Below, piece after piece: positions 8,045 to 16,218 of a DNA stretch of 64,000 nt (the first letter of the stretch is position 1; each line of letters starts with the position of its first letter). Below the pieces are notes generated by a model. It was given only the letters and a program-made list of their open reading frames with translations. It did not search any database and had not been told where the DNA came from. The stretch comes from M3007 sp041160955 (GTDB taxonomy: Bacteria > Bacteroidota > Bacteroidia > Chitinophagales > Saprospiraceae). The translations under genes were made by a program, and so were the position numbers. The DNA is taken from the NCBI GenBank assembly GCA_041160955.1, contig JBEAVK010000087.1:1-64000 (forward strand), given 5' to 3'.

Positions 8045-11000
8045 CTAGGGCTTAATTCTGATTTGACTTAAAATACTACCGTCCTTAATTTTATCATCGT
8101 CGGCCAATAGAAAACATTTACTCAAGATCAGAGTGAGTAAACTATCGCCCTCGAAAGGTAGCCATACTTTATTTTGGACTGTTGATACTTCTGCGGGCGC
8201 AGGTACAATGCACAAGTATTGGTCATTGGGCAGCATCAGAATATTGCCACTTCCAATATTGATTTTATAGGTACGAAATTTGCCTGTTACCTCCACAAAA
8301 TTACCTTCTACACGCGCCACTTTTGCTATTTTGGTGCGTGGAATCATCAGTTCTAGTATTTTTTTGCGTTCTTCGGCACTTTGCGTTTCCGACAATGCGC
8401 CATAAGCATAATTGCGCCAATACTGCTGTTGATCTTCGCCATTGGCCTGCCAATTGGGGTCGCTACCAATAGAGGTAATGGCCACAAACATATCCACATC
8501 GCGCATCACTTCCGAAAAAGCGACTGGCGGTACGTCTATTAGATTGACCCACGTGGTATCGCCCTGCATCGGCTGAAAATGCAAACGCCCTGTTGGACTC
8601 ACCCCACCCAACGGTGCTTGTGCCAGGTCATAATCCACCCTAAGCCCCCATGCGGTAAGGTAGCGTTTGGGGAATGCACAGTCGTAATGTTCATACACAA
8701 AATCCCAGCCGCGCTGCGGAGCAATAGCCAAGAGGTTGTTTGTTTTTAGGATATGCCCCGCAAAGCGATTAGAATGGTTCACACTCACCAATTCGGCATC
8801 GGTGAGGAGGTATATTTCGCGGAATGCTTGTTTGAAAGGCTGCCGCCATTGTTTTTCGAGCAAAAAATTGCGCCAAGCAAGTGTTTCTGCCACCGGAGCA
8901 GTTACCGGATGCCAAATTCGGATCTGCTGAATGGTTTCGGGTGAAGGGTAAGGCATTGCACCATCGTGCCGAAGCAGGTTATCGGCCAAGGCCATTCCTG
9001 TTATTTTTTCGTGTCCTAAATCAAATTCCCAAATGATTTTTTCCGCGAAAAAGTGCATCAATGCGTGGGTAAGGAATCCCTGCTCCCACAATTCCCAAGT
9101 CCAACTCAGGTTATTGATCCAACTGCCCTCTAGCCGTTGGCGCTGTGCTGCTATCGTTTGTTGCAGCGATTTATGCAATATTTGCAGGTTTTTGAGTTCG
9201 GAGGCGTATTGATTTTTAAGGGCAGAGGGAGCGGCTTTCATTTCCTTGCCCTTGGCATCGAGCCATTGAATATCCGCTTTAAAATCTTCTACACTAATAA
9301 TAGCGGCGTAATCGCCGATCATTTGTTCTATTCTGCCCTCCTGCAATGAAAAATCATCCACGTTGCGGCTTTCTAATTCTTGCTCCGATACGCCCGCTTT
9401 TTGGCAATATCCTGCAATGGCTTTGTCCAATTGCTTTTTAAAACGCGGGTATTTGCATTTGGCGCGCATTAAAGTGAGTTGCGAAAACGCGGAGGCTTGC
9501 TCCGATTGCAGAAAAATTTTCAAACCCGTATCGCCCAAACCGGCAGCGCGTGGGCCTTTCCCAGGTACTTTGGTATAAGCGTATTCGATCACTTGTCGAA
9601 TCATGGCAAAACTTTGGCGATCGGGCGACAGCGACAATGCCCACATCATGCCTTTTAGCGCTTCCAAGCGGCTTTCTTCGTACCAAAGTTCGGTACGGTA
9701 AGCATGATCCAGTAGATAAAGTAAGGTGCTGACATAGCGTTCCGAGCCCAATTTTTGTTGCTCGGCGGCCACTTTAGCCAACCATTGCACACCCGGTTTT
9801 GCCCCAGCGGAATAGGACAATACCAGCGCGGCCAGCGGTTTTATAGCATCGGCATTTTCTATTTTATCAATGACGGTTTCGGTAAAATGCGCAAACCGCA
9901 TATCATTCAAAATATCGGTACCATCGCCACTTTTTCGGGCACTAATGCGCTCTTTTTTCAATTCTGCCAAACTTTTCAGGTAAGCAGGTGCTTGTTCGCG
10001 GGTTGATTTTTCAAAAAAGGACAGATCCGCAGCAGTTTCAGGGAAAATATCGGGAAATTCATCGAGCAGCCAAGTCGTGACTAAACGCACATGAGTACCG
10101 GAAAGGTTGCTGCTTGAACCATACCGACTGGATTTTTGCATGTCCGCACTTTGGCAAGAAAGCCGATATGCACTACCGCTTTGCGCCAATAACAGGTTGA
10201 TATGGGCGCAAAATTCTGTCATGGTGGTACGCAATTCATGCGTTTTACCATCGGGGAAGCGCAGTGAATAGTTCATCCACACGTCCTGTTGCCACGGATT
10301 ATGACCAGCAGCCGATTCGTGTTTTACCGACAACACCTGCACCTCACACACCTGCGAGAGCAGCAGCAGCACATCGTCCACCCATTCCTGGATATTGCGG
10401 AAGCGCGATTGTGGATGCGCATAATTGTACTCGTTGGCTTCTACGGTTGAGCGGAATCCGCTGTTCATCAATGCTTCTGGAGTGAGTGCGGTACTACCCG
10501 AGGACGGCAGTGCCGCAAAGTGTGCGTCCAGTAGTTTTTGGTATTGATCTAAGACGGGCGATTGGGTTATCCACAATACTATTTCGGAGGGTAACTGCGC
10601 GTTTTTTTTCTGTTTTTGGGCAAGAGTGCGCACCAAATCGCTGTGTGGCGCATCGGGGAAGCGCATGAAATTTAAAATGTCATCGTAAGAGAACTCTGGC
10701 GTGATGAGTTTATTTACCGCTTTTTTATAAACATCCGAATACAGATTGGCACCCATAAAATGACGGTAAAATACCAGTAAACGGGTGCATTGTACCCGGA
10801 AAGCAAGTGGCTTTTGCATCAATTCTTGAAAAAAAGGCAATACTGATGGGTCAAATTTATTGCTTTCTTTCCACTGTTGTGCATTACGAAGTGTATCGCC
10901 ATGTGCTTGGATGGCTGCAATTAATTCGTTTAAGGCTGTTTCTTCTGCGCCATCAAAAGGTAAATCGGCATAACCAATATGTGCTGCAAAACGTTTTTTC

Positions 11001-11554
11001 TGTAGATCTAGCGCAGCTTCAAACTTGGGTTGCCACTCGGATTTACGTTGACGGAAAGTGTATAATAATTGGTAGCATTCATCAACGGTTTTTACAGATG
11101 GAGTAATACGCTCTTTTTCGATTAACCATTGCTCAAAAATAAATTTCGGATATCCATCAGGTGTGTTCTTCTCTGGTGAATATTGCGTACCGTAAATAAA
11201 TTGACTTATATCATGACTCCGAGGTTGATCGTTCCTTAGGCTAAAAATGATCATTTTTTCAACAAAAGTGCGGCGTTCGGGGTCTCCCTGCCACCATTGG
11301 GGCAAATTGGCCAAACTTCTTCCTGAATAGTGGATGGAACTGTTCTCGATCACCAAGGCATCACCTTCATCAGGGTATTCTTTGGTGAAATTACAAGTTG
11401 CAATTTTGGTCATTAAAAGACGTAAACTACTTTTTTCATAATCTCCAATATGGTGTATCCCTACCAAGTCATTCAAAGCCTCATTGACCATAATGGCTAC
11501 TTTAGTTTCCGTAGGTACGGGTTTCTTTTCAAAGATTTTGTTTAAAAAACTCAT
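8045..11554 (-). CDS. MolR-like giant protein (DUF5724 / DUF4132 / C-terminal DUF7737 type)
   Basis: 1,169 residues, cytosolic, no signal or membrane segment. The C-terminal third matches the DUF4132/MolR (E. coli YehI) style: YEHYDCAFPKRYL, a WGLRVDYDL strand, IPRTKIAKVARVEGNFVEV, then the conserved tail YKINIGSGNILM...NDQYLCIVP...LPFEGDSLLTLILSKCFLLADDDKI. The long middle is alpha-helical, consistent with HEAT-like repeats. Such proteins are known beside MoxR AAA+ ATPases, vWA proteins, SWIM and DUF5691 proteins in putative NTP-driven conflict or chaperone-like systems; the biochemical role is unknown. Here it is divergent from a TROVE-vWA gene, and no MoxR ATPase is in the window. A -7 box TACCTTTG lies at 11612-11605 on the minus strand. 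Confidence 0.82.
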   Translation of the reverse strand: MSFLNKIFEKKPVPTETKVAIMVNEALNDLVGIHHIGDYEKSSLRLLMTKIATCNFTKEYPDEGDALVIENSSIHYSGRSLANLPQWWQGDPERRTFVEKMIIFSLRNDQPRSHDISQFIYGTQYSPEKNTPDGYPKFIFEQWLIEKERITPSVKTVDECYQLLYTFRQRKSEWQPKFEAALDLQKKRFAAHIGYADLPFDGAEETALNELIAAIQAHGDTLRNAQQWKESNKFDPSVLPFFQELMQKPLAFRVQCTRLLVFYRHFMGANLYSDVYKKAVNKLITPEFSYDDILNFMRFPDAPHSDLVRTLAQKQKKNAQLPSEIVLWITQSPVLDQYQKLLDAHFAALPSSGSTALTPEALMNSGFRSTVEANEYNYAHPQSRFRNIQEWVDDVLLLLSQVCEVQVLSVKHESAAGHNPWQQDVWMNYSLRFPDGKTHELRTTMTEFCAHINLLLAQSGSAYRLSCQSADMQKSSRYGSSSNLSGTHVRLVTTWLLDEFPDIFPETAADLSFFEKSTREQAPAYLKSLAELKKERISARKSGDGTDILNDMRFAHFTETVIDKIENADAIKPLAALVLSYSAGAKPGVQWLAKVAAEQQKLGSERYVSTLLYLLDHAYRTELWYEESRLEALKGMMWALSLSPDRQSFAMIRQVIEYAYTKVPGKGPRAAGLGDTGLKIFLQSEQASAFSQLTLMRAKCKYPRFKKQLDKAIAGYCQKAGVSEQELESRNVDDFSLQEGRIEQMIGDYAAIISVEDFKADIQWLDAKGKEMKAAPSALKNQYASELKNLQILHKSLQQTIAAQRQRLEGSWINNLSWTWELWEQGFLTHALMHFFAEKIIWEFDLGHEKITGMALADNLLRHDGAMPYPSPETIQQIRIWHPVTAPVAETLAWRNFLLEKQWRQPFKQAFREIYLLTDAELVSVNHSNRFAGHILKTNNLLAIAPQRGWDFVYEHYDCAFPKRYLTAWGLRVDYDLAQAPLGGVSPTGRLHFQPMQGDTTWVNLIDVPPVAFSEVMRDVDMFVAITSIGSDPNWQANGEDQQQYWRNYAYGALSETQSAEERKKILELMIPRTKIAKVARVEGNFVEVTGKFRTYKINIGSGNILMLPNDQYLCIVPAPAEVSTVQNKVWLPFEGDSLLTLILSKCFLLADDDKIKDGSILSQIRIKP

Positions 11555-11604
11555 AGTATAATTTGTTGGTCGAGTAAGATATGTGATTGAATTACAAAGA
11601 CGGA

Positions 11605-11612
11605 CAAAGGTA
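11605..11612 (-). promoter_or_regulatory. -7 box for the MolR-like gene
   Basis: TACCTTTG read on the minus strand, about 50 bp upstream of the ATG at 11554. Confidence 0.6.
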
Positions 11613-11864
11613 AAAACATTTTGTTTTTTTTGTGTTTTTTAGAAGGGATTTTTCTGAAAAAATTACCCATATCCCCATATTTACCCATGAAGCGCCCAAT
11701 CCTTTGATTATGGCATTTGTTGAACATTGTGCAAGAATGCTTTCTTCCAATTTTTATACTCGAATTGAAAGTTAAGGCTGGTTGGAATAGCTTATCAATA
11801 AAATTTAAGTATTTCGTTGACTAAAATGGGAGACATCTAAAGTTTTTATAAAAATTATTTTCTA

Positions 11865-11885
11865 CTACGCAAATATACTGCGTAG
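11865..11885. promoter_or_regulatory. Palindromic operator candidate upstream of the TROVE gene
   Basis: Perfect inverted repeat CTACGCA, a 7-nt spacer AATATAC, then TGCGTAG. It sits about 10-30 bp upstream of the CATCTTTG -7-like sequence (11895-11902), where it would cover the -33 region. This geometry fits a dimeric repressor site better than a terminator, since no T-tract follows. Confidence 0.55.
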
Positions 11886-11923
11886 GTGCTCCTACATCTT
11901 TGTGGCATCAAAATAATTGAACG

Positions 11924-13342
11924 ATGTCAAAGTTAAACCCAATTGTAAAAAGACTATTCCGTTTTTCGGATGAGCACACCGCAGGCGGCTTCGGTGTCTT
12001 GGCAGCCCGCCAAACCCCTATCGCCCATCTCCGTCGATTGACATTGGCGGGTTTGTTGTGGGAAGACAATTTCTATGTGGACGGTGCAGCAGCAGCAGAT
12101 CAGATTGCTACACTTGTGCCGCAATGCGACCCAGATGCAGTGATCGACCTTGCCATTGAGTGTCGTATCAAGCAGAAACTACGCCATACACCGCTGTTTC
12201 TATTGATTCAATTGGTCAAAACCCACCGCAGCGCACGACTTTCAGAGGCTATCGCAACCGTTTGTACCCGTGCAGACATGATGACGGATTTGCTGGCGTT
12301 GTACGAAAAGTTGAACGGCCATATTAAACCCTTGGCCAAAACTGTCCAACATGGCTTGGCTTTGGCGATGACCAATTTTGACGAATACCAATTGGCAAAA
12401 TACGACCGTGATGCCAAGATCAAGTTGCGCGACGTGCTCCGCCTTTGCCACCCTCGCCCTGCCAACGAAGCGCAAGAAGCCCTTTGGAAACGGGTGCGCG
12501 ACCGCAGCCTCGAAACGCCTGATACTTGGGAGGTTGGCCTTTCCGCCGCACAAAACGATGCGGAGAAAAAAGCGGTCTGGGAGCGTTTGATCTTGTCCAA
12601 CAAACTGGGTGCTTTGGCATTTTTGCGCAACCTTCGAAATATGCGACAAGTAGAAGTACCTGCCAGCATCATTCGCAAAGGCTTTGCTCAAGTCAAACCG
12701 AGCATGTTATTACCCTTGAACTTTGTGGCTGCGCAACGAGAAAACCCGGAGTTTAGCCACGAAATCGAGACATTAATGTTGGAAGGTTATAACCAGGCCC
12801 CAAAATTGCCTGGTAAAACCCTCTTTATCGTGGACCGTAGCGGTAGCATGAGTGCGGCGATCTCCGGTAAGAGCAAATTTACGCGCCAAGACGTGGCCAA
12901 TGCCATGGCGGTGATGGCTGTCAATGTCTGCGAAGATTGTCACTTGGTCGTTACAGCGGGCAACGACGGTTTGCGTACACACAGCAGTACCTTATTAAAG
13001 TATCCTAAGCGCGGATTCGGTCTTTTGGAAGATATAACGAAGGCCAATGTTGGCGGTGGTGGCATATTTACCCGTCAGGTATTGGAGTGGGCAGCAGCCA
13101 ATACACTTGGCCTGTTCGACCGCATTATCGTTTTTTCAGACAGCCAAGATTGCGACCAACCAGACAAGCGGATACCAAAGCCTTTCGGGAAAAACAATTA
13201 TATTATTGATGTTTCTGCACATAAGCATGGCATCAACTATAAAGGTGTTTGGACGGCGGAGATCAGTGGCTGGTCAGAACATTTCCTGACCTATATCGCC
13301 GCAATGGAAGGCTTAGAAAACACGATAGATAATGCGCAATAA
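11924..13342 (+). CDS. TROVE-vWA protein (bacterial Ro60 / Rsr homologue)
   Basis: 472 residues. The N-terminal ~280 residues are an alpha-helical TROVE-type ring. The C-terminal von Willebrand A domain has a MIDAS metal site: Asp304-x-Ser306-x-Ser308 in DRSGSM, a Thr in GGGGIFTRQ and the VFSDSQD strand. Ro60/Rsr proteins bind Y RNAs on the outside of the ring and misfolded RNA ends in the central cavity, and help RNA quality control with exoribonucleases. Immediately downstream is a non-coding segment with a tRNA-type T-arm, as expected for a YrlA-class Y RNA. The gene is divergent from a MolR-like gene; TROVE-vWA and MolR-like genes are both known partners of MoxR/vWA systems. ATG 11924 follows a palindromic operator candidate. 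Confidence 0.88.
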   Translation: MSKLNPIVKRLFRFSDEHTAGGFGVLAARQTPIAHLRRLTLAGLLWEDNFYVDGAAAADQIATLVPQCDPDAVIDLAIECRIKQKLRHTPLFLLIQLVKTHRSARLSEAIATVCTRADMMTDLLALYEKLNGHIKPLAKTVQHGLALAMTNFDEYQLAKYDRDAKIKLRDVLRLCHPRPANEAQEALWKRVRDRSLETPDTWEVGLSAAQNDAEKKAVWERLILSNKLGALAFLRNLRNMRQVEVPASIIRKGFAQVKPSMLLPLNFVAAQRENPEFSHEIETLMLEGYNQAPKLPGKTLFIVDRSGSMSAAISGKSKFTRQDVANAMAVMAVNVCEDCHLVVTAGNDGLRTHSSTLLKYPKRGFGLLEDITKANVGGGGIFTRQVLEWAAANTLGLFDRIIVFSDSQDCDQPDKRIPKPFGKNNYIIDVSAHKHGINYKGVWTAEISGWSEHFLTYIAAMEGLENTIDNAQ

Positions 13343-13344
13343 AC

Positions 13345-13515
13345 CCAAAAGCGATGCCGAATTAACGGGTTACTTCGTTCAAAATTAATCCCGTTGAGCA
13401 TATTTGCTCGCTTTTGATGCGCTAGGAAAATGCCGTAGATAAGAAGTTCTTCGTTCCCAAGCCAAAGAGACGGGTTCGATTCCCGTTACGTAGTTTAGTG
13501 GCCCTTTTTGATTTT
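13345..13515 (+). ncRNA. Candidate Y RNA (YrlA-like) with a tRNA-type T-arm
   Basis: Directly downstream of the TROVE gene. 13470-13486 folds as a canonical T-arm: ACGGG stem, seven-base loop TTCGATT, CCCGT stem. TACG (13487-13490), immediately 3' of it, can pair with CGTA (13434-13437) like an acceptor stem, and GTTT (13493-13496) with AAAT (13428-13431). Upstream are hairpins AACGGGTTA (13364-13372) with TAA-CCCGTT (13386-13395) and GAGCA/TGCTC (13396-13409), enclosed by AAAAGCG/CGCTTTT (13347-13353 with 13409-13415). The segment ends in a T-rich stretch at 13505-13517. No D-arm plus anticodon arm of normal form can be placed, so it is not an ordinary tRNA. Known YrlA RNAs accompany Rsr genes and mimic tRNA; the exact ends here are estimates and the pairing was done by eye. 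Confidence 0.5.
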
Positions 13516-13575
13516 TTCAATTGCAACAGGTAGTGTATTTGTTCCCAATGAAATAGTTTATAATTATTCAAAGAG

Positions 13576-13609
13576 CAAGACTTGCATCAGTGTATCGATA
13601 CAAGTCTTG
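13576..13609. terminator. Inverted repeat between convergent units
   Basis: CAAGACTTG (13576-13584) and CAAGTCTTG (13601-13609) form a perfect 9-bp stem with a 16-nt loop, between the TROVE/Y-RNA unit and the convergent gene ending at 13644. There is no long T-tract; a bidirectional terminator is the likeliest role. Confidence 0.5.
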
Positions 13610-13643
13610 TATTTAATGCAAATAATAAATCAAGCGCAAATAA

Positions 13644-14771
13644 TTAGCCCACTACAATAGACTCTGCCATCCATTTTAGGTTGACCTGTACAATGTCTGG
13701 CAATGCTTTACGTGCATCGGAGTAGTCGTCGTAATGTTTTGCGATTTCCATAGCACTCTCCAATGCATTGTCGATGGCCTGAACCACACTGGTGTAATCG
13801 GATAAAACAAAAGTCCCTTTATCTGTAACTTGAATCACTTCGCCTTTGCTGTTGTAAGTTATTGAGCCAGTCGTTACTGTATCTTCATTTTTCATTTGCA
13901 ATACCGCTTGCGCAGAATAAAGGTGGCCGGCAATATCGTACATGGCGGTGAGGGCAATATGGTCGTCTTTGTTGGTATCGCGGATGCCATCAATTTTACA
14001 GGAAAGTAAAAGACCCGTATTGCCATAACTCACCGATTCATCGGGAAACCAAGTGCGGTAATAATCGCCACTAGTGTGATACTGTACTGCTTCACCATCT
14101 TTATCATTTTGGTATTTACCTGCACCGATGGCATCTTTGAACATACTGTTCTTGAAATTAAGGGTTTTGGTAATCGATCCTCCATTAATGTACTCCAGTA
14201 CCGAAGTATCAAGTCGGTTAAGGGCATGTGTAGCCACTGCGGAGAAGTACAAGCGGCCTCCGTCGTCGGCTATATTGCATACGCGCTCTGCTACATCATT
14301 GTAAATAGAGATTCCTGTAGTAACCGCTTTGGTAATGGTAAGCGTAGCAGCAGCAGCACCTTGTACAAGAACTACGCTCGCTCCAGCTGTTTCAGGTGCA
14401 ATGAACAGACCTATTAATTCTTCTACACCCACACAAACACCCCCTACTACTTTTACACCAGTAGTCACCCAATCAGGTACTTGGGCATCACTTCCTGCTT
14501 TCCAAGAAATACTTGGCGGGCTTTTGTAGTTGCCCTGTGCATCGTATTTAACTTTGATCGTCGCTACATCATCTTTTGCACCTCCGCGAATATGCGTTAG
14601 GTTAAGTGTAAGATCCATATCTCCATTGCTGGAGATAGTTCCAGTAGGCAAATTAACGCGATAGTCAGAATCTTGCGTTGTAAATTCAATGGCAGTGCCA
14701 TTATCCACGAGTTTGCCGGAATACTTTGCTTTAAAATAATTGTTCAAATTATTTAAATTGCTGTTAGACAT
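13644..14771 (-). CDS. Unrecognised protein with a glycine/alanine-rich hydrophobic centre
   Basis: I do not recognise this family. From the chosen ATG at 14771 it has 375 residues; the upstream in-frame ATG (14843) would add 24 residues rich in I/L encoded by an AT-repeat and is less likely. The N-terminal part is beta-like (residues 1-100). A long non-polar stretch follows at about 105-160 (VKVVGGVCVGVEELIGLF, then an A/V-rich run with TAGASVVLVQGAAAATLTI). The C-terminal ~200 residues are again beta-rich and end in a helical tail. There is no clear signal peptide. A soluble protein with a membrane-inserting or packing helix would fit. Two GTATATATAC palindromes lie just upstream, so it appears to be specifically regulated. 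Confidence 0.7.
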   Translation of the reverse strand: MSNSNLNNLNNYFKAKYSGKLVDNGTAIEFTTQDSDYRVNLPTGTISSNGDMDLTLNLTHIRGGAKDDVATIKVKYDAQGNYKSPPSISWKAGSDAQVPDWVTTGVKVVGGVCVGVEELIGLFIAPETAGASVVLVQGAAAATLTITKAVTTGISIYNDVAERVCNIADDGGRLYFSAVATHALNRLDTSVLEYINGGSITKTLNFKNSMFKDAIGAGKYQNDKDGEAVQYHTSGDYYRTWFPDESVSYGNTGLLLSCKIDGIRDTNKDDHIALTAMYDIAGHLYSAQAVLQMKNEDTVTTGSITYNSKGEVIQVTDKGTFVLSDYTSVVQAIDNALESAMEIAKHYDDYSDARKALPDIVQVNLKWMAESIVVG

Positions 14772-14928
14772 AATTAAAATTAGAATTAAAATTAAAAAAA
14801 TACATACACAATAGTGAACTGTGACAGCAGTTCCGTCTTTCAATACCTGCTCCGTCTGTCAAAAGAGCAGCAAATATTTGTACCAATTGACAATGCAAAG
14901 GTGGGAGAAAGACCACCGAATGAGTAAG

Positions 14929-14971
14929 CGTATATATACCTGTTTTAAAAAACACGTATATATACTTGTTT
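14929..14971. promoter_or_regulatory. Paired operator: two copies of CGTATATATAC(C/T)TGTTT
   Basis: CGTATATATACCTGTTT (14929-14945) and CGTATATATACTTGTTT (14955-14971) are direct repeats 26 bp apart with one difference; each contains the perfect palindrome GTATATATAC. They start about 26 bp upstream of the minus-strand CACCTTTG box (14903-14896), covering the -33 region and beyond. Confidence 0.65.
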
Positions 14972-15089
14972 GGGTGCGTAGTAATACTCGAAGGCACATC
15001 AAGAAACACACGAAAGGGGTTGCCCTCGGCTAGATGAGCCATTTTTAAGGCAGATAGCGGTACTATCTAACGAAAAAATGGGGATAGAT

Positions 15090-15141
15090 GGGCGGAAAAG
15101 ACCAAGTTCAAAATGCAATTAATTGTGTCCAAATACTTAAC
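15090..15141 (-). repeat. Dispersed 3'-end repeat (copy a)
   Basis: Read on the minus strand, GTTAAGTATTTGGACACAAT... continuing to TTGGTCTTTTCCGCC, immediately after the CPBP protease gene. The whole ~52 bp is repeated with few changes at 42215-42269, again just after a minus-strand gene. Confidence 0.7.
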
Positions 15142-15149
15142 TTCCTTTT

Positions 15150-16109
15150 CTAAACATTCTCGGACGCTTTACCCATTTCCCTACCCACCAAAACCAGCAC
15201 CGCTACCGCAACCACTGCCGCCAAAACGGGAACCTCAACATCGTTTTCGGACAAATCCACCGAACTCAGGTTTTGCCCATACAGGTATTGGGCGAGTATT
15301 TGGAATCCATTATTCAAGAAATGGAGCAGTACGGGTATCCAAAAATTATTTGTACGCCAATATACCCAGCCCAATAACATACCTAAAATCCAACGGGGCA
15401 GAAAGCCGTCAATTTGAAAGTGCATGAGGCTAAATAACGCACCCGTAATGATAATAGCCGAAATAGGTAACATCCGGCGCATCAGTTGGCGTTGTACCAC
15501 ACCACGAAACAACAACTCCTCTCCAAATGCTGGAATCACAGCAACTAAGAGCATATTAGCTCCAAAAGTCCAAATATTAGGCATTCTCATCAGTACTTTG
15601 ATGGCAGCGGTGGCTTGGTCTGCGGCATCCTGCATCGATTGTGGAACAGGAATGAGTTTGTTGATTTGGTAGGAATAAAACACCACTGGCATAGCTGCAA
15701 TCAGCAATACAATAGAAAATGCCAATTGATTAAAATATGGAAAACGGCGCAAGGAAACCCCGGCGGGTAACTCAGGTAGTACATTGCGGAATACATAGAT
15801 ACAGCCTAAAGATGGCAGTAAAAATACCATAATCTGGTTTAATCCGGCTACAAAGCGCATTTTCCAAACCTCCGAATCGGGAGCACCCTCGGGTAATTGT
15901 CCGGTCATAATATTCAGATCCCAGCCAAGGCCATACTCTAATATTTTGGTGGCCAATAGCGTGAGTGTAATCCCTGCGAAACAAAGCCCAACAAGGAGAA
16001 AAAGTACTTGTCGGACACGTATTTCGGGTTTCCGCTGTGGAATCTTGGCCATCTCGTTATCAAGTGGTGTTATGGGTTGCGGCGTATGTTCTTCTGGCAA
16101 ACTGCTCAT
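15150..16109 (-). CDS. CPBP family intramembrane metalloprotease
   Basis: Multi-pass membrane protein (319 residues, about 7-8 hydrophobic segments) of the CAAX-protease/bacteriocin-processing family. The conserved active-site motifs are present: Glu197-Glu198 with Arg202 in GEELLFRG, His230 in LMHFQIDGF, and His263 with Asn267 in LLHFLNN. Bacterial members cleave membrane-associated peptides or act in immunity to bacteriocins; the substrate here is unknown. It is divergent from pdxJ; a TATATTTG box (16208-16201) on the minus strand is the probable promoter. The 90-bp leader contains a CTTCGTTC/GAACGAAG inverted repeat. Confidence 0.88.
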   Translation of the reverse strand: MSSLPEEHTPQPITPLDNEMAKIPQRKPEIRVRQVLFLLVGLCFAGITLTLLATKILEYGLGWDLNIMTGQLPEGAPDSEVWKMRFVAGLNQIMVFLLPSLGCIYVFRNVLPELPAGVSLRRFPYFNQLAFSIVLLIAAMPVVFYSYQINKLIPVPQSMQDAADQATAAIKVLMRMPNIWTFGANMLLVAVIPAFGEELLFRGVVQRQLMRRMLPISAIIITGALFSLMHFQIDGFLPRWILGMLLGWVYWRTNNFWIPVLLHFLNNGFQILAQYLYGQNLSSVDLSENDVEVPVLAAVVAVAVLVLVGREMGKASENV

Positions 16110-16190
16110 TTTATCGAATTGAGTTATTGTTTCTTCGTTCCTAAGACCCTGGAAGGTCGTTTCTTTTGAACGAAGTTATCGTTTTATCGT

Positions 16191-16208
16191 TTCTTTGCGG
16201 CAAATATA
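16191..16208. promoter_or_regulatory. Overlapping divergent -7 boxes for pdxJ and the CPBP gene
   Basis: Plus strand TTTCTTTG (16190-16197, one mismatch to consensus) for pdxJ and minus strand TATATTTG (16208-16201) for the protease gene lie three bases apart, so the two transcripts must start from mutually overlapping promoters. Confidence 0.45.
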
Positions 16209-16218
16209 AATCTAAATT

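Larger units (their letters stand above)
11555..11923. other. Divergent control region between the MolR-like and TROVE genes
   Basis: 370 bp, AT-rich. The minus-strand -7 box TACCTTTG (11612-11605) serves the MolR-like gene. A 7-7-7 palindrome at 11865-11885 and a near -7 sequence CATCTTTG (11895-11902) precede the TROVE gene. No further gene is seen in the middle section. Confidence 0.6.
14772..15149. other. Regulatory intergenic region with operator pair and dispersed repeat
   Basis: Contains a CACCTTTG sequence on the minus strand (14903-14896), the nearest match to a -7 box for the gene at 14771; two palindromes at 14930-14965; a small hairpin GATAG/CTATC near 15050-15068; and, at 15090-15141, a copy of the repeat also found at 42215-42269. 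Confidence 0.55.

Noticed and set aside
13430..13500. Ordinary tRNA gene
   Set aside because: The T-arm is canonical, but no seven-base acceptor partner, D-arm and anticodon arm of normal spacing can be placed; a Y RNA beside the TROVE gene explains it better. A tRNA 3' fragment left by integration was also considered, but no integrase or island is present.
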